Under the pieces are notes generated by a model. That model saw nothing but the letters and a program-made list of their open reading frames with translations, was not told the DNA's origin and searched no databases. Shown one piece after another: positions 1 to 7,133 of a stretch of 13,474 bases of DNA. The position numbers and the translations under genes were made by a program. Within the stretch, counting starts at the first letter, position 1. Each line of letters begins with the position of its first letter. The DNA is from Candidatus Thorarchaeota archaeon MP11T_1 (GTDB lineage: Archaea; Asgardarchaeota; Thorarchaeia; Thorarchaeales; Thorarchaeaceae), in NCBI GenBank assembly GCA_002825515.1, contig PJET01000018.1:1-13474 (forward strand), read 5' to 3'.

Positions 1-1115
1 CTCTTCAAAAGTTCTGCAAACTTGTATGCTTTGTGCTCGTAGAGATGATACTCACCACTGATCGATTTGATAACATCTTCAAGCGGCGCAGTAAGTTTAT
101 TGTAGAAATTCTCGATTGCTGAATCGGGTGCGACGCCATCACGACATTCGGCGAGACAAAGAATCTCACCACCATCAACAACAGCATTCTTCGTAAGTTC
201 AATAGCCCTCTGAGCATGATAGAGGCTCTTGTCCTGAGGATACCCTCCTGGTGAAACAACTATTCTTGTCCGAGGAGTAACTGTGAAGCTCGAGGTTTCA
301 TCCAATAGCTCCATACCACGAGCTGTCACTGGTTCTGGGTGTCCCGCATCTGCCCAGACTAGCTTCCTGTTGCTCGTCACAATTGCTACAAGAAAGATTC
401 TTGCATTGTGAGTGATAATTTCCATGGCTTCTCTCATATCCTCTGCTAAGGGATTATCTCTTCTGGATTCATCCGGATGAAAGGGATGGATTCCAAAGGT
501 TGAACGCGGATTGAGTGCTAGGGAATGGTTAGCTTCAATTGTCTGAAAGCCGCATACACCTGGAAGGAAGTTCTTCACGACATTCGAATAACCTGCAAAG
601 TAATGTGCTTTCATATCGGACAGACTCACATATACATCATGACCTATTGCTGAAGCATTAACAATAACTGGAGTCCCTCCTCTTGTTTTTCCCAGATTGA
701 CCATATCTTGCGATTGGCAATCATGTATTTTTACATCATAGTTGGCTAGTTTGACATCATCTGCAGCACGTTTAATCGTGTCTACAATCTCAAGGTTTCC
801 AGGATGGTTGACTTCATGCGATCCAGTTGTAATAATGAACTGAACAAAATTGGCATCTGTGAGTCGTGGTACCACTGCTGAGATCATCGCCCAGTGTGGG
901 GCGTCACGTGTGTGATCCTCAACTAGCACACACACACTCTTACTCTTCGATATGTCAGATAGGAGAGGACCATGAGGATTATCAAGAACTCTTTCAATCC
1001 CTGATTTCACATCTGCAGAGGTCTTTGTGGTCTTTGGTTCTATAAAGTCTGCAAGGTTTTTTTCAGGTATTTTCAGCTTGATACTTCCATCGCCATATGT
1101 CACATTTACATCCAA
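1..1115 (-). CDS. larA: LarA-like nickel-dependent racemase (3' end outside window)
   Basis: Cytosolic enzyme of the LarA (DUF2088) family. Known members use a nickel-pincer nucleotide cofactor to racemise or epimerise 2-hydroxy acids such as lactate. My translation of the minus strand is open for 371 codons and runs off the left edge; the family is usually about 420-430 residues. Visible motifs are EDHTRDAP (residues 66-73), GSH with H100, and a block with H171, K181 and H197. The spacing of 10 and 16 residues equals that of H174, K184 and H200 in Lactiplantibacillus LarA, where Lys184 holds the cofactor and His200 ligates nickel. A glycine-rich GGYPQDKSLYHAQRA segment follows. I chose the TTG start at 1115 because an in-frame TGA lies just upstream and GAGG sits 7 nt before it. 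The substrate cannot be read from sequence, since LarA homologues act on several hydroxy acids. No larB, larC or larE is in view. Confidence 0.88.
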   Translation of the reverse strand, partial: MDVNVTYGDGSIKLKIPEKNLADFIEPKTTKTSADVKSGIERVLDNPHGPLLSDISKSKSVCVLVEDHTRDAPHWAMISAVVPRLTDANFVQFIITTGSHEVNHPGNLEIVDTIKRAADDVKLANYDVKIHDCQSQDMVNLGKTRGGTPVIVNASAIGHDVYVSLSDMKAHYFAGYSNVVKNFLPGVCGFQTIEANHSLALNPRSTFGIHPFHPDESRRDNPLAEDMREAMEIITHNARIFLVAIVTSNRKLVWADAGHPEPVTARGMELLDETSSFTVTPRTRIVVSPGGYPQDKSLYHAQRAIELTKNAVVDGGEILCLAECRDGVAPDSAIENFYNKLTAPLEDVIKSISGEYHLYEHKAYKFAELLK

Positions 1116-1122
1116 TGTTTTG

Positions 1123-1126
1123 CCTC
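1123..1126 (-). promoter_or_regulatory. Shine-Dalgarno GAGG of the larA-like gene
   Basis: GAGG on the minus strand lies 7 nt before the TTG at 1115. It supports TTG as the start codon, because no ATG is available in this frame between the upstream TGA and the first conserved residues. Confidence 0.6.
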
Positions 1127-1198
1127 AATATTAGAAGAGAGGAACACTCACAAAAACATTCACTATGTTGCACACTCTAAACTGAATCACCAAAACAG

Positions 1199-1212
1199 AT
1201 ATTGCACAATAT
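1199..1212. repeat. Short palindrome ATATTG-CA-CAATAT
   Basis: Two perfect 6-base arms are separated by 2 bases, in the 111-base gap between the divergent larA-like gene and the AtpZ-like gene, 14 bases before the latter's ATG. It could be an operator for either gene. Its short length and AT content mean chance is a real alternative. Confidence 0.3.
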
Positions 1213-1226
1213 ACATCTGAAGACCC

Positions 1227-1583
1227 ATGAGTGAGTCAGATAGCAATACGGATCAGTCAGGAACTGGGATGACAGGCATGGGTCGCTGGCTAGCTGTTTC
1301 ATCTGAGCTACCCTGTGCTGTTGTTGCGATGTTGCTAGTTGGGCAAATTGTGGGGGGTTCTATTGCTGGGCCATCTGGTGCCACACTAGGGGCACTTCTT
1401 GGAGCTGTTTTTGGTTTTGCATTTGGTGTTTACAGTGTCTTTGTTACTATCCGATATTTTGACAGACTTGATGTCCAGACTAAGCGCAAAACAACCTACA
1501 TGCCGCCTATGGAAGAGATTCTTGAGGATATTCGTTTTGATACTGATACTACTAGAACCGACGATATGGATGATTCCGAATAG
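1227..1583 (+). CDS. Two-helix membrane protein, AtpZ/AtpI-like
   Basis: Predicted 118-residue protein. A polar N-terminus (residues 1-20) is followed by two hydrophobic segments, roughly 27-48 and 52-75, separated by a short Gly/Pro turn (AGPSG), then a charged tail rich in Asp and Glu. The pattern of LLVGQIVGG, then GATLGALLGAVFGFAFGVYSV, resembles AtpZ/AtpI ('ATPase gene 1'), small proteins encoded ahead of F-type ATP synthase operons. In bacteria AtpI is implicated in c-ring assembly and AtpZ/AtpI in Mg2+/Ca2+ handling. Here it precedes archaeal ATPase subunit genes by about 700 bases, with one minus-strand gene between, which favours an ATPase-linked role. The family call is by eye and the function is inferred. 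The ATG at 1227 has no strong Shine-Dalgarno. Alternative: an unrelated glycine-zipper membrane protein. Confidence 0.6.
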   Translation: MSESDSNTDQSGTGMTGMGRWLAVSSELPCAVVAMLLVGQIVGGSIAGPSGATLGALLGAVFGFAFGVYSVFVTIRYFDRLDVQTKRKTTYMPPMEEILEDIRFDTDTTRTDDMDDSE

Positions 1584-1590
1584 CTTTTTC

Positions 1591-2157
1591 TCACTCTAGG
1601 AACTCAGAATCATCTGCATCCAAGACTTCAATGATCACCCTAGTTGCAGTTCTTCCAACACCTGCAATGATGATTTGGATGAGTAAGGCGATGAAGAACG
1701 CTCCAAGTGCGATTCCGAAAATTCTGATTGAGATTGAACTAATGGCGAGAGCCCATGGTGCAAGATAATAGAGATCGATTAGATACCATGAATACACGCC
1801 AGTGACTCCCATTAGTGCGACGAGAAGACCGAAGGCAAATACAACCGTCTTCACCCTGGGTGTATTCATTTTCACTTCTTCAATACCAGGTCCTACGACA
1901 GCATCTCCAATCCGTCTCGAGAACCTGATGAACACACTCATCGCAGCCAGAAAAACTAGGAGCGCAATAATACTGGTAACCAGAAGAACAAGTATTTTCA
2001 AATCATTATTCAAAGCAAAGAACAAATCGCCAACAGCATAAGCTGACAGCGACCCTATCATCATAATGACTGCCACAATCTGTATGACGAATGTGATGGT
2101 TGCTGAGCTTCTGAAGAGGCTTCCAAGATTGATATAATCTTCACGAGGTGCTGTCAT
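1591..2157 (-). CDS. Four-helix integral membrane protein, unknown family
   Basis: Predicted 188 residues from the ATG at 2157. The frame can also start at TTG codons at 2169 and 2166, but ATG is the simplest choice. Four long hydrophobic segments lie at about residues 20-43, 55-79, 103-127 and 143-167. Helices 2 and 3 are joined by a charged loop containing RFSRRIGDAVVGPGIEEVK, and the tail is acidic (DADDSEFLE). I see no catalytic, metal-binding or transporter signature and do not recognise the family. It is nearly end-to-end with the AtpZ-like gene (7 bases between stops) and divergent from atpC. Position suggests, but does not show, a link with the ATPase. The coding call rests on the long open frame and clean membrane topology; the 79-codon plus-strand frame inside it is a shadow. 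Confidence 0.75.
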   Translation of the reverse strand: MTAPREDYINLGSLFRSSATITFVIQIVAVIMMIGSLSAYAVGDLFFALNNDLKILVLLVTSIIALLVFLAAMSVFIRFSRRIGDAVVGPGIEEVKMNTPRVKTVVFAFGLLVALMGVTGVYSWYLIDLYYLAPWALAISSISIRIFGIALGAFFIALLIQIIIAGVGRTATRVIIEVLDADDSEFLE

Positions 2158-2209
2158 ATTGACCAACAAAACCGTTGTAGAATGCTAGTTATTTGAATTC
2201 TTCTACTAT

Positions 2210-2217
2210 CATATCAA
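2210..2217 (-). promoter_or_regulatory. Possible TATA-like element of the four-helix membrane protein
   Basis: The minus strand reads TTGATATG, centred about 56 bases before the ATG at 2157. That matches the spacing seen for other TATA-like boxes in the window. The match to an archaeal TATA box is weak. Confidence 0.3.
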
Positions 2218-2239
2218 GTCATACGGCGCCTTCGTCAAG

Positions 2240-2247
2240 CTTATATC
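2240..2247 (+). promoter_or_regulatory. TATA-like box of atpC-atpK
   Basis: CTTATATC is centred about 57 bases before the atpC ATG, so transcription would be expected to start near 2268-2270 and leave a leader of roughly 30 bases. GAGGAG at 2286-2291 is the Shine-Dalgarno for the ATG at 2301. Confidence 0.5.
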
Positions 2248-2300
2248 GAGCATAAATTGTCTGTCGGTAGTCCTCATCAGATTGTGAGGAGAAGAAATCT

Positions 2301-3365
2301 ATGATGGCCTCCAAGTCTGCAAATGAATATGGCTTCGTCAACGCAAGGATCCGAGGCATGAAGTCCCGCTTCCTTACAGTTGGTAATTATGAAAGCCTCC
2401 TTTCAAGTAGCAGCTATGAGGATTTCATCAAGATACTCTCAGGAACTTATTATGGTCCGGTCATCAGTAGAGACTCAACCACTAGTAGGCCTAGTCCTGA
2501 AGAATTAGCTCTTATCCTATCCCATGACTTTGCCAATGTGAGCACGAGCCTTTCGCGTACACTCACCGGTAGGGTTCGTGAGTTCACGAATACCTACTTA
2601 GAGATGTTCATGGCAGAGAGTGTTAAATCGATTATACGAGGTGTCCATGTTGGTCTTGAGAGGGATGAGATTTTGCGCTTTGCTGTTCCTCAGACACCCG
2701 AACAAGCTACGTTGTTTGAAACCCTCGTTGATGCTGGCTCGGTAAGTAAGCTTATTGATCTTATTCCGCAGTGGGACCTTAGGGTTGCATTATTAACCAA
2801 ACTTCCTAGCTATGAAGAATTCAACTCAACTGCGCCACTTGAGGTGGCAATTGAAGAATGGTACCTCAGGAATGTCATTGAAGCACTGAAAGGATTCTCA
2901 GCCGATGAAGCAAAACGAGTACTAGATATCTTGGAATCAAGAGTAATTCTAAGAAATGCATTGACTACGCTTAGAGCTGTTATACTTCAACTCGAATCAC
3001 GTGCCTTGGAGCAGTCATTGATTCGATTTGCCAAAGCACGGGAGTTTACAGATTCTCTTAAGACAGTGAATACTTGGAGAGATGTCATTACTAGGTTGGA
3101 AACAACTCGTTTTGGCCAGTTTGGCGGAAGAATTGCACGACTCTATGAGGAAACTGAAGACCTCTCAGATGTTGAGTTGGCAATCGAGGACTTTATAGCT
3201 CAAAGAGTAAAACAGCAGCTGACAGCCTATCCTTTTCACCTGGGGACAATCATTGGATTTTTCAGTCTCAAATATTACGAGGTCAGAAACATCCGTTCGA
3301 TTGCTGTTGGTGTCGAACGAGGACAGTCAGCTGAAAACATTAGGAAAATGATTATAATCTGGTGA
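2301..3365 (+). CDS. atpC: A/V-type ATPase subunit C (central-stalk socket, d-like)
   Basis: Subunit C, the homologue of eukaryotic subunit d, is the funnel that seats the central rotor shaft on the membrane c-ring. The 354-residue length is normal for the family. Visible family features are the N-terminal YGFVNARIRGMKSRFL block, the SYEDFIKILSGTYYG region near residues 38-51, and the C-terminal stretch FFSLKYYEVRNIRSIAVG, where the KxxEVRNIR pattern is typical. The protein is largely helical with no membrane segment. The start is ATG at 2301, with ATG at 2304 equally possible, behind GAGGAG. The stop at 3363-3365 lies only 20 bases before the atpK ATG, so the two genes are almost certainly cotranscribed. 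Confidence 0.93.
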   Translation: MMASKSANEYGFVNARIRGMKSRFLTVGNYESLLSSSSYEDFIKILSGTYYGPVISRDSTTSRPSPEELALILSHDFANVSTSLSRTLTGRVREFTNTYLEMFMAESVKSIIRGVHVGLERDEILRFAVPQTPEQATLFETLVDAGSVSKLIDLIPQWDLRVALLTKLPSYEEFNSTAPLEVAIEEWYLRNVIEALKGFSADEAKRVLDILESRVILRNALTTLRAVILQLESRALEQSLIRFAKAREFTDSLKTVNTWRDVITRLETTRFGQFGGRIARLYEETEDLSDVELAIEDFIAQRVKQQLTAYPFHLGTIIGFFSLKYYEVRNIRSIAVGVERGQSAENIRKMIIIW

Positions 3366-3370
3366 GATTT

Positions 3371-3375
3371 GGAGG
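3371..3375 (+). promoter_or_regulatory. Shine-Dalgarno GGAGG of atpK
   Basis: GGAGG lies 10 nt before the ATG at 3386. It favours that ATG over the in-frame GTG at 3362, which overlaps the atpC stop and has no ribosome-binding sequence of its own. Confidence 0.7.
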
Positions 3376-3385
3376 AAACGATCAC

Positions 3386-3790
3386 ATGAAAATCGACAAT
3401 CGAATCAAGTTCATGGCCATGATGTTTATGGGCATAGTACTACTTACACTGGCAGTATTTGCAATTTCATTGGCCGATGCTTCAACAGTTCTAAGAGCTC
3501 TAGGAGTTCCAGTTGATAATGGGTATGTGCCCGCTCAACTTGCCGATGGTGATGGTTGGGCTATTCTTGGTCTAGGAATTGGTGCCGGTCTTGCCCTCGG
3601 TCTAGCTGGAATTGGTGCTGGTCTTGGAATGGGAACAGCTTCAGCAGCAGCACTTGGAGCCATTACCGAGAAACCTGAAACCTTCGGAAAGAGTATTCTA
3701 TATGTAGTATTCATTGAGGCTGTAGCTATCTACGGTTTCGTTATTGCATTCCTTCTTGTAGGATACATTCCGACAATTATGGGTCATTAG
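3386..3790 (+). CDS. atpK: A/V-type ATPase membrane rotor subunit K (c proteolipid)
   Basis: This proteolipid forms the rotating ring that carries ions across the membrane. The 134-residue product has an N-terminal hydrophobic segment (about 9-30, ending SLADA, possibly a cleavable signal or extra helix). One glycine-rich helical hairpin follows: helix 1 at about 58-92 (GLGIGAGLALGLAGIGAGLG), loop TEKPETF, helix 2 at about 104-129. The ion-binding carboxylate is E111 in FIEAVAIYGF. One hairpin with one carboxylate is the bacterial/archaeal 8-kDa arrangement, not the duplicated eukaryotic V-type one. The helix-1 position that is Gln in Na+ rings (GIGQG) is Ala78 here, and the residue after the glutamate is Ala, so a proton-driven ring is inferred. 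It is the second gene of the atpC-atpK unit and faces atpE tail to tail. Confidence 0.94.
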   Translation: MKIDNRIKFMAMMFMGIVLLTLAVFAISLADASTVLRALGVPVDNGYVPAQLADGDGWAILGLGIGAGLALGLAGIGAGLGMGTASAAALGAITEKPETFGKSILYVVFIEAVAIYGFVIAFLLVGYIPTIMGH

Positions 3791-3807
3791 TAAGACACAG
3801 AGAAACT

Positions 3808-3834
3808 AGTAGAGGTGATCTTCCTCCCTCTACT
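3808..3834. terminator. Hairpin between convergent atpK and atpE
   Basis: AGTAGAGG (3808-3815) and CCTCTACT (3827-3834) are perfect 8-base inverted arms around an 11-base loop. On the plus strand a T-rich run (CTTTCTTTTCTT) follows, so this could end the atpC-atpK transcript. The right arm overlaps the atpE stop codon, so a two-way role is possible. Archaeal termination depends mainly on the U-tract, so the stem may be secondary. Confidence 0.45.
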
Positions 3835-4459
3835 CTTTCTTTTCTTCAGTACCAAATAGGATTGATGAAACAGCGTCGCGTATATCACCATCATAACGCT
3901 CTAGTCTTGCTTCAAATGTATTGTCTACCCATCTGGTCGAATCCTTGTTACGTACAATCGCTCCGCCTGTTGCACGTAGATTTTCTTTTGCGATACTGAG
4001 CTTTGTTTTTCGGCCAGTTTTCTTACTAACAGATGCTTCAAGTGTCTTTAAATCGATTTGAGAATCATGTCCTTTTGCCACAACAATCTCCAGCTCTGAT
4101 TCTTCAAGCGCTGCTGCCGCATCAATGATCAGACTTTCTAGAGTTTTCTCGTATACTTTCTTTTTCACCAAATCTTCAAGATGCTTCCTTGTTTTTGACA
4201 TGACTTCTTCGATTAGGGCTTCTTTCGCCTCAAGAAGCTTATATTTTGATTTGAGCTTGGCACTTGCTTCATATCGCGAAACTTCTGCGTTTGCTTCAAT
4301 CTCAGCTTTGCCAGTGATTGATGCGGTCACATTTTTTGCCTTTGCCCGCGCTTCTTTTAGCTTCTCTTGCTTATGTTCTTCTGCTTCCGATAGAATTTCT
4401 TTCTCTTTTTCAGCAGTCTTGGAGTTTATTATCTCGATTATGTTTGTCAATCCGCTCAT
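3830..4459 (-). CDS. atpE: A/V-type ATPase peripheral-stalk subunit E
   Basis: Subunit E pairs with subunit H as the peripheral stalk that holds the catalytic head still against the membrane subunit I. The 209-residue product begins with a long Lys/Glu/Ala-rich coiled coil (about 8-105). A compact C-terminal domain (about 110-209) contains RATGGAIVRNKDSTRWVDNTFEARLE, split here as RATGGAIV, then VDNTFEARLE, then SSILFG; these are the usual head-binding signatures. The ATG at 4459 follows GGAGG at 4469-4473, which lies in the last codons of atpH. Only 4 bases separate the atpH stop from this start, so E is translated from the atpH-atpE message. It is on the strand opposite atpC, atpK and atpI. 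Confidence 0.93.
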   Translation of the reverse strand: MSGLTNIIEIINSKTAEKEKEILSEAEEHKQEKLKEARAKAKNVTASITGKAEIEANAEVSRYEASAKLKSKYKLLEAKEALIEEVMSKTRKHLEDLVKKKVYEKTLESLIIDAAAALEESELEIVVAKGHDSQIDLKTLEASVSKKTGRKTKLSIAKENLRATGGAIVRNKDSTRWVDNTFEARLERYDGDIRDAVSSILFGTEEKKE

Positions 4460-4463
4460 GATA

Positions 4464-4787
4464 TCATGCCTCCCCCAGTAGAATCTTTACGACTGCCTGA
4501 TATGCAGTATCCCTCTTCTTTTGGGCGGATTCTTGCATTTTTTTGATAATCTTCTCTGTTTCCTTGAAAACCTTTGATTCAATCTCAACCTTTCTGCTCT
4601 CAATGTCACTGAGCATTCTAGTAGCTGATTCCTTTGCCTCTCTCTCAGCAGCCTCGACAATCATCTTTGCTTCTTCATCTGCATCATCATGAATCTTACG
4701 TGCTTGTTTCTGAGCATCTTCGATTCTCTTTTTTGCTGCTTTCTCAGTTTCATGAATCTGGTCGATTTCATCGTGTGCCGTACTCAT
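4464..4787 (-). CDS. atpH: A/V-type ATPase peripheral-stalk subunit H
   Basis: Subunit H (the archaeal G-like stalk chain) forms a right-handed coiled coil with subunit E. The 107-residue product is almost entirely charged helix rich in Ala, Lys and Glu (EKAAKKRIEDAQKQARKI at about 15-32, then EEAKMIVEAAEREAKE), the usual size and composition for this family. The C-terminus has the typical short VVKILLGEA end. I place the start at the ATG at 4787, not at 4793, because GAGG lies 7 nt before 4787 but only 1 nt before 4793. It is the first gene of the atpH-atpE unit. Confidence 0.88.
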   Translation of the reverse strand: MSTAHDEIDQIHETEKAAKKRIEDAQKQARKIHDDADEEAKMIVEAAEREAKESATRMLSDIESRKVEIESKVFKETEKIIKKMQESAQKKRDTAYQAVVKILLGEA

Positions 4788-4794
4788 GACCATT

Positions 4795-4798
4795 CCTC
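4795..4798 (-). promoter_or_regulatory. Shine-Dalgarno GAGG of atpH
   Basis: GAGG on the minus strand is 7 nt before the ATG at 4787. It is too close to serve the ATG at 4793, so it decides the start. Confidence 0.6.
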
Positions 4799-4836
4799 AT
4801 AGTGCACGATAGTAGTTCATCACCGATACCTTCCCC

Positions 4837-4844
4837 CTTTAAAG
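4837..4844 (-). promoter_or_regulatory. TATA-like box of atpH-atpE
   Basis: CTTTAAAG on the minus strand is centred about 53 bases before the atpH ATG, implying a leader of roughly 25-30 bases. It shares the 175-base divergent gap with the atpI promoter, so the two ATPase units may be controlled together. Confidence 0.4.
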
Positions 4845-4907
4845 ATTAATGTCGGCACGTAAAGGTTATTTAGAGCATTGGAAGCATCACGTGCTTACTT
4901 AGCTCAG

Positions 4908-4914
4908 TATAAAG
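4908..4914 (+). promoter_or_regulatory. TATA-like box of atpI
   Basis: TATAAAG is centred about 52 bases before the atpI ATG at 4963. GGTGAT, complementary to the AUCACC end of archaeal 16S rRNA, follows 6 nt before that ATG. Confidence 0.5.
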
Positions 4915-4962
4915 TGTCACTTTGAACACCTAATCTGACTCTGTGTTAATGGTGATGATACA

Positions 4963-7122
4963 ATGGGTCTTCGAATGAGTCCTCAGGAAATGATTGTAGC
5001 CAAGGTTGTTTCTCATAAAGATTTTGAGAGACAGGTCTTACAGTCAATAGAGGCATTCGCTCTCTTTGAATTCATTGATGTTCGACGACAAGCAGGAATT
5101 GTTGATGTTAAGAGGACACGCGAAGAGGAAACTGTCTACTCCGCCCTTGAAAGATTGACTAAGATTCTTGAATCGCTAGATATTGATTATACTAAACGGA
5201 CTGGAGTCTACACTGATGTTGAGGATACAACACTTCAGAACTCGCTCACTCTCGCGGCAGAAGTTATCTCTGCTGTTGAAGCCGAGGTTTTAGACATTGA
5301 CTCCAAGACAACGATAGCCCGTCTAGAAATGGAGCGCCAACGAGGGATTGCAGATGTTGCGATGTCCCTTAAGCCACTTGGTATAGATCCTAGTCTAATT
5401 GGTACCACTGATTTTACATTTACTACTGCTGGAATTATTCTCTCCGGAAGAGAGTCTGAACTGGAATGGAGCATCAATGAGGTCACTGAAGGCGCGTTCA
5501 CAATAGGCAGATTGCCTCTAAAAAGAGGTGGCTCTGCATGCGTCATCACTGTACCTGTCGAACTGAAAGATGCAGTTGAACGAATTCTCTCAGCAATGCA
5601 GTTTGAGGCTTTTGCAATACCTGAAGAATCTGCAGGTCAACCAGAGAAGATTGTAGAGGATGCTGAAACTCAGATTACTGAATTGAAACAAGAGATTGAG
5701 CAACTAGACCTTAGGAAAGAGCACATCGGACTTGAGTGGGGAACACGAATTCTAGCCGCTTGGGAAACCCTTGATATTGAGCGAAAGCGAATTGACATCA
5801 AGAGTTACATTGTCTATACTGAGCAATCTATCAAGATGTGGGGCTGGGTTCCAGAAGGTAAGGAAGAGGAGCTAGAATCCATTCTACGTTCCAGTGTTGG
5901 ACCTGCTCTCGAGGTGACCTTTGATAAACCTGATTTCGCAGAGGTTGAAGCACCTACCTATATCTCTAATCCGTCGTTCATGAAGCCAACAGAGGATGTT
6001 GTAAAGGCATTTGGTATTCCGTCCCGGCACGATTTAGACCCTACAAAGTTTATGGCTCTCTCATTTCCGATAATCTTTGGTCTGGTCTTTTCTGATATTG
6101 GACAAGGTTTTCTGATATTCCTCATTGGATATGCGGCCTTACGAGCAAACAAGAAGGGTCAGGACTGGGGTTCTATTCTCGGTTATGTCCAGAATGGGGC
6201 TCAGGGTTTAATGCTGATGGGTATATTTGCAATGATTGGAGGTTTTCTGTTTGGTAGCTTTTTTGGCGCAGAAACAGTCGTTGAACCACTTTGGCCAATA
6301 TTTGCACATACTGATCCAAACCGTGCAACGCACATGCTCAAACTCTCTATTGAAGTTGGTGTCATTCACATATCGTTGGGAATAATTCTGAGCCTTTACA
6401 ATGAATTGAAACACAAGAACAGACGAAAAGCCTTGATTGCAGCATCTTATTTATGGTTATACCTTGGTTTCATTAACCTGTTATTTGGTGTTAGTTACAA
6501 CAGTATTGGTAGCTGGTTCTCCGCAACTGGAACAGTTTCGATATGGCTTCCAATAATTGGTATTGGATACGGTACAGGTTCACACAATCCGTTCTATCCA
6601 ATTCTACCAATAGCTCCGATGATGTTCACAATCGTGATGTTCATTATTCCACTTGTCATCATGATGATTGGTTCTTTCATGGGCAAAATGGATGGCATCG
6701 TATATTTCCTAGAATACGTTATTGGAATGATTAGTCACACAGTCAGCTATGCTCGTATTTTCGCGCTGAACACAGTTCATATCATCCTCAGCAGTGTGTT
6801 CATCTCATTACCAGCTATATTCTTTATCTACTTTCCAGAGTTTTCGTTATTTGGGATTGAGATAATTCCACACGAAGTACATACGTTACATTACACAGGT
6901 GCTCCCAGGATACCTTTCCTTGGTGCTGTAATTGGTACACTGATTGTTGGAATTCTTGAGGGGTTGCTTGGATTCATGCATACTCTCAGGCTACACTTTG
7001 TAGAATGGTTTAGTAAGTTCTATCATGCTGGTGGTGTTGAATTCCAACCATTCCGCGTGAAACGTCTGCATACTGTGAAAATTACCCCGCAGGTTGTTGC
7101 TTCAAACATCCCGGTTTCATGA
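4963..7122 (+). CDS. atpI: A/V-type ATPase membrane stator subunit I (a subunit)
   Basis: Subunit I (a) provides the two half-channels through which ions reach the rotor ring, and its cytosolic arm binds the E/H stalks. The 719-residue product has an N-terminal soluble half (1 to about 360) with a coiled coil near 226-260. The membrane half has hydrophobic segments at about 363-395 (two helices), 415-435, 461-482, 491-513, 554-574, 581-625 (two) and 651-676, so about eight or nine helices. The essential arginine is R598 in SHTVSYARIFALN. Other family marks are SDIGQG in the first membrane block and LRLHFVEWFSKFYHAGG near the C-terminus. It is slightly long for an archaeal subunit I. It forms a single-gene unit, divergent from atpH and convergent, with 11 bases between stops, with the 781-residue gene. 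Confidence 0.95.
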   Translation: MGLRMSPQEMIVAKVVSHKDFERQVLQSIEAFALFEFIDVRRQAGIVDVKRTREEETVYSALERLTKILESLDIDYTKRTGVYTDVEDTTLQNSLTLAAEVISAVEAEVLDIDSKTTIARLEMERQRGIADVAMSLKPLGIDPSLIGTTDFTFTTAGIILSGRESELEWSINEVTEGAFTIGRLPLKRGGSACVITVPVELKDAVERILSAMQFEAFAIPEESAGQPEKIVEDAETQITELKQEIEQLDLRKEHIGLEWGTRILAAWETLDIERKRIDIKSYIVYTEQSIKMWGWVPEGKEEELESILRSSVGPALEVTFDKPDFAEVEAPTYISNPSFMKPTEDVVKAFGIPSRHDLDPTKFMALSFPIIFGLVFSDIGQGFLIFLIGYAALRANKKGQDWGSILGYVQNGAQGLMLMGIFAMIGGFLFGSFFGAETVVEPLWPIFAHTDPNRATHMLKLSIEVGVIHISLGIILSLYNELKHKNRRKALIAASYLWLYLGFINLLFGVSYNSIGSWFSATGTVSIWLPIIGIGYGTGSHNPFYPILPIAPMMFTIVMFIIPLVIMMIGSFMGKMDGIVYFLEYVIGMISHTVSYARIFALNTVHIILSSVFISLPAIFFIYFPEFSLFGIEIIPHEVHTLHYTGAPRIPFLGAVIGTLIVGILEGLLGFMHTLRLHFVEWFSKFYHAGGVEFQPFRVKRLHTVKITPQVVASNIPVS

Positions 7123-7133
7123 CAAACACGCAA

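Noticed and set aside
5..259. 84-codon minus-strand open frame
   Set aside because: It lies inside the larA-like gene in another frame of the same strand. The longer frame carries clear family motifs, so this is a shadow.
1208..1213. ATATAC as TATA box of the AtpZ-like gene
   Set aside because: It ends only 13 bases before the ATG, too close for initiation upstream of the start codon.
3362..3385. GTG at 3362 as the atpK start
   Set aside because: It overlaps the atpC stop and has no ribosome-binding site of its own, while ATG at 3386 has GGAGG 10 nt upstream.
4125..4481. 118-codon plus-strand frame rich in Ser and Phe
   Set aside because: Antisense to atpE. The Ser/Phe richness is what the complement of Lys/Glu-rich coiled-coil codons gives.
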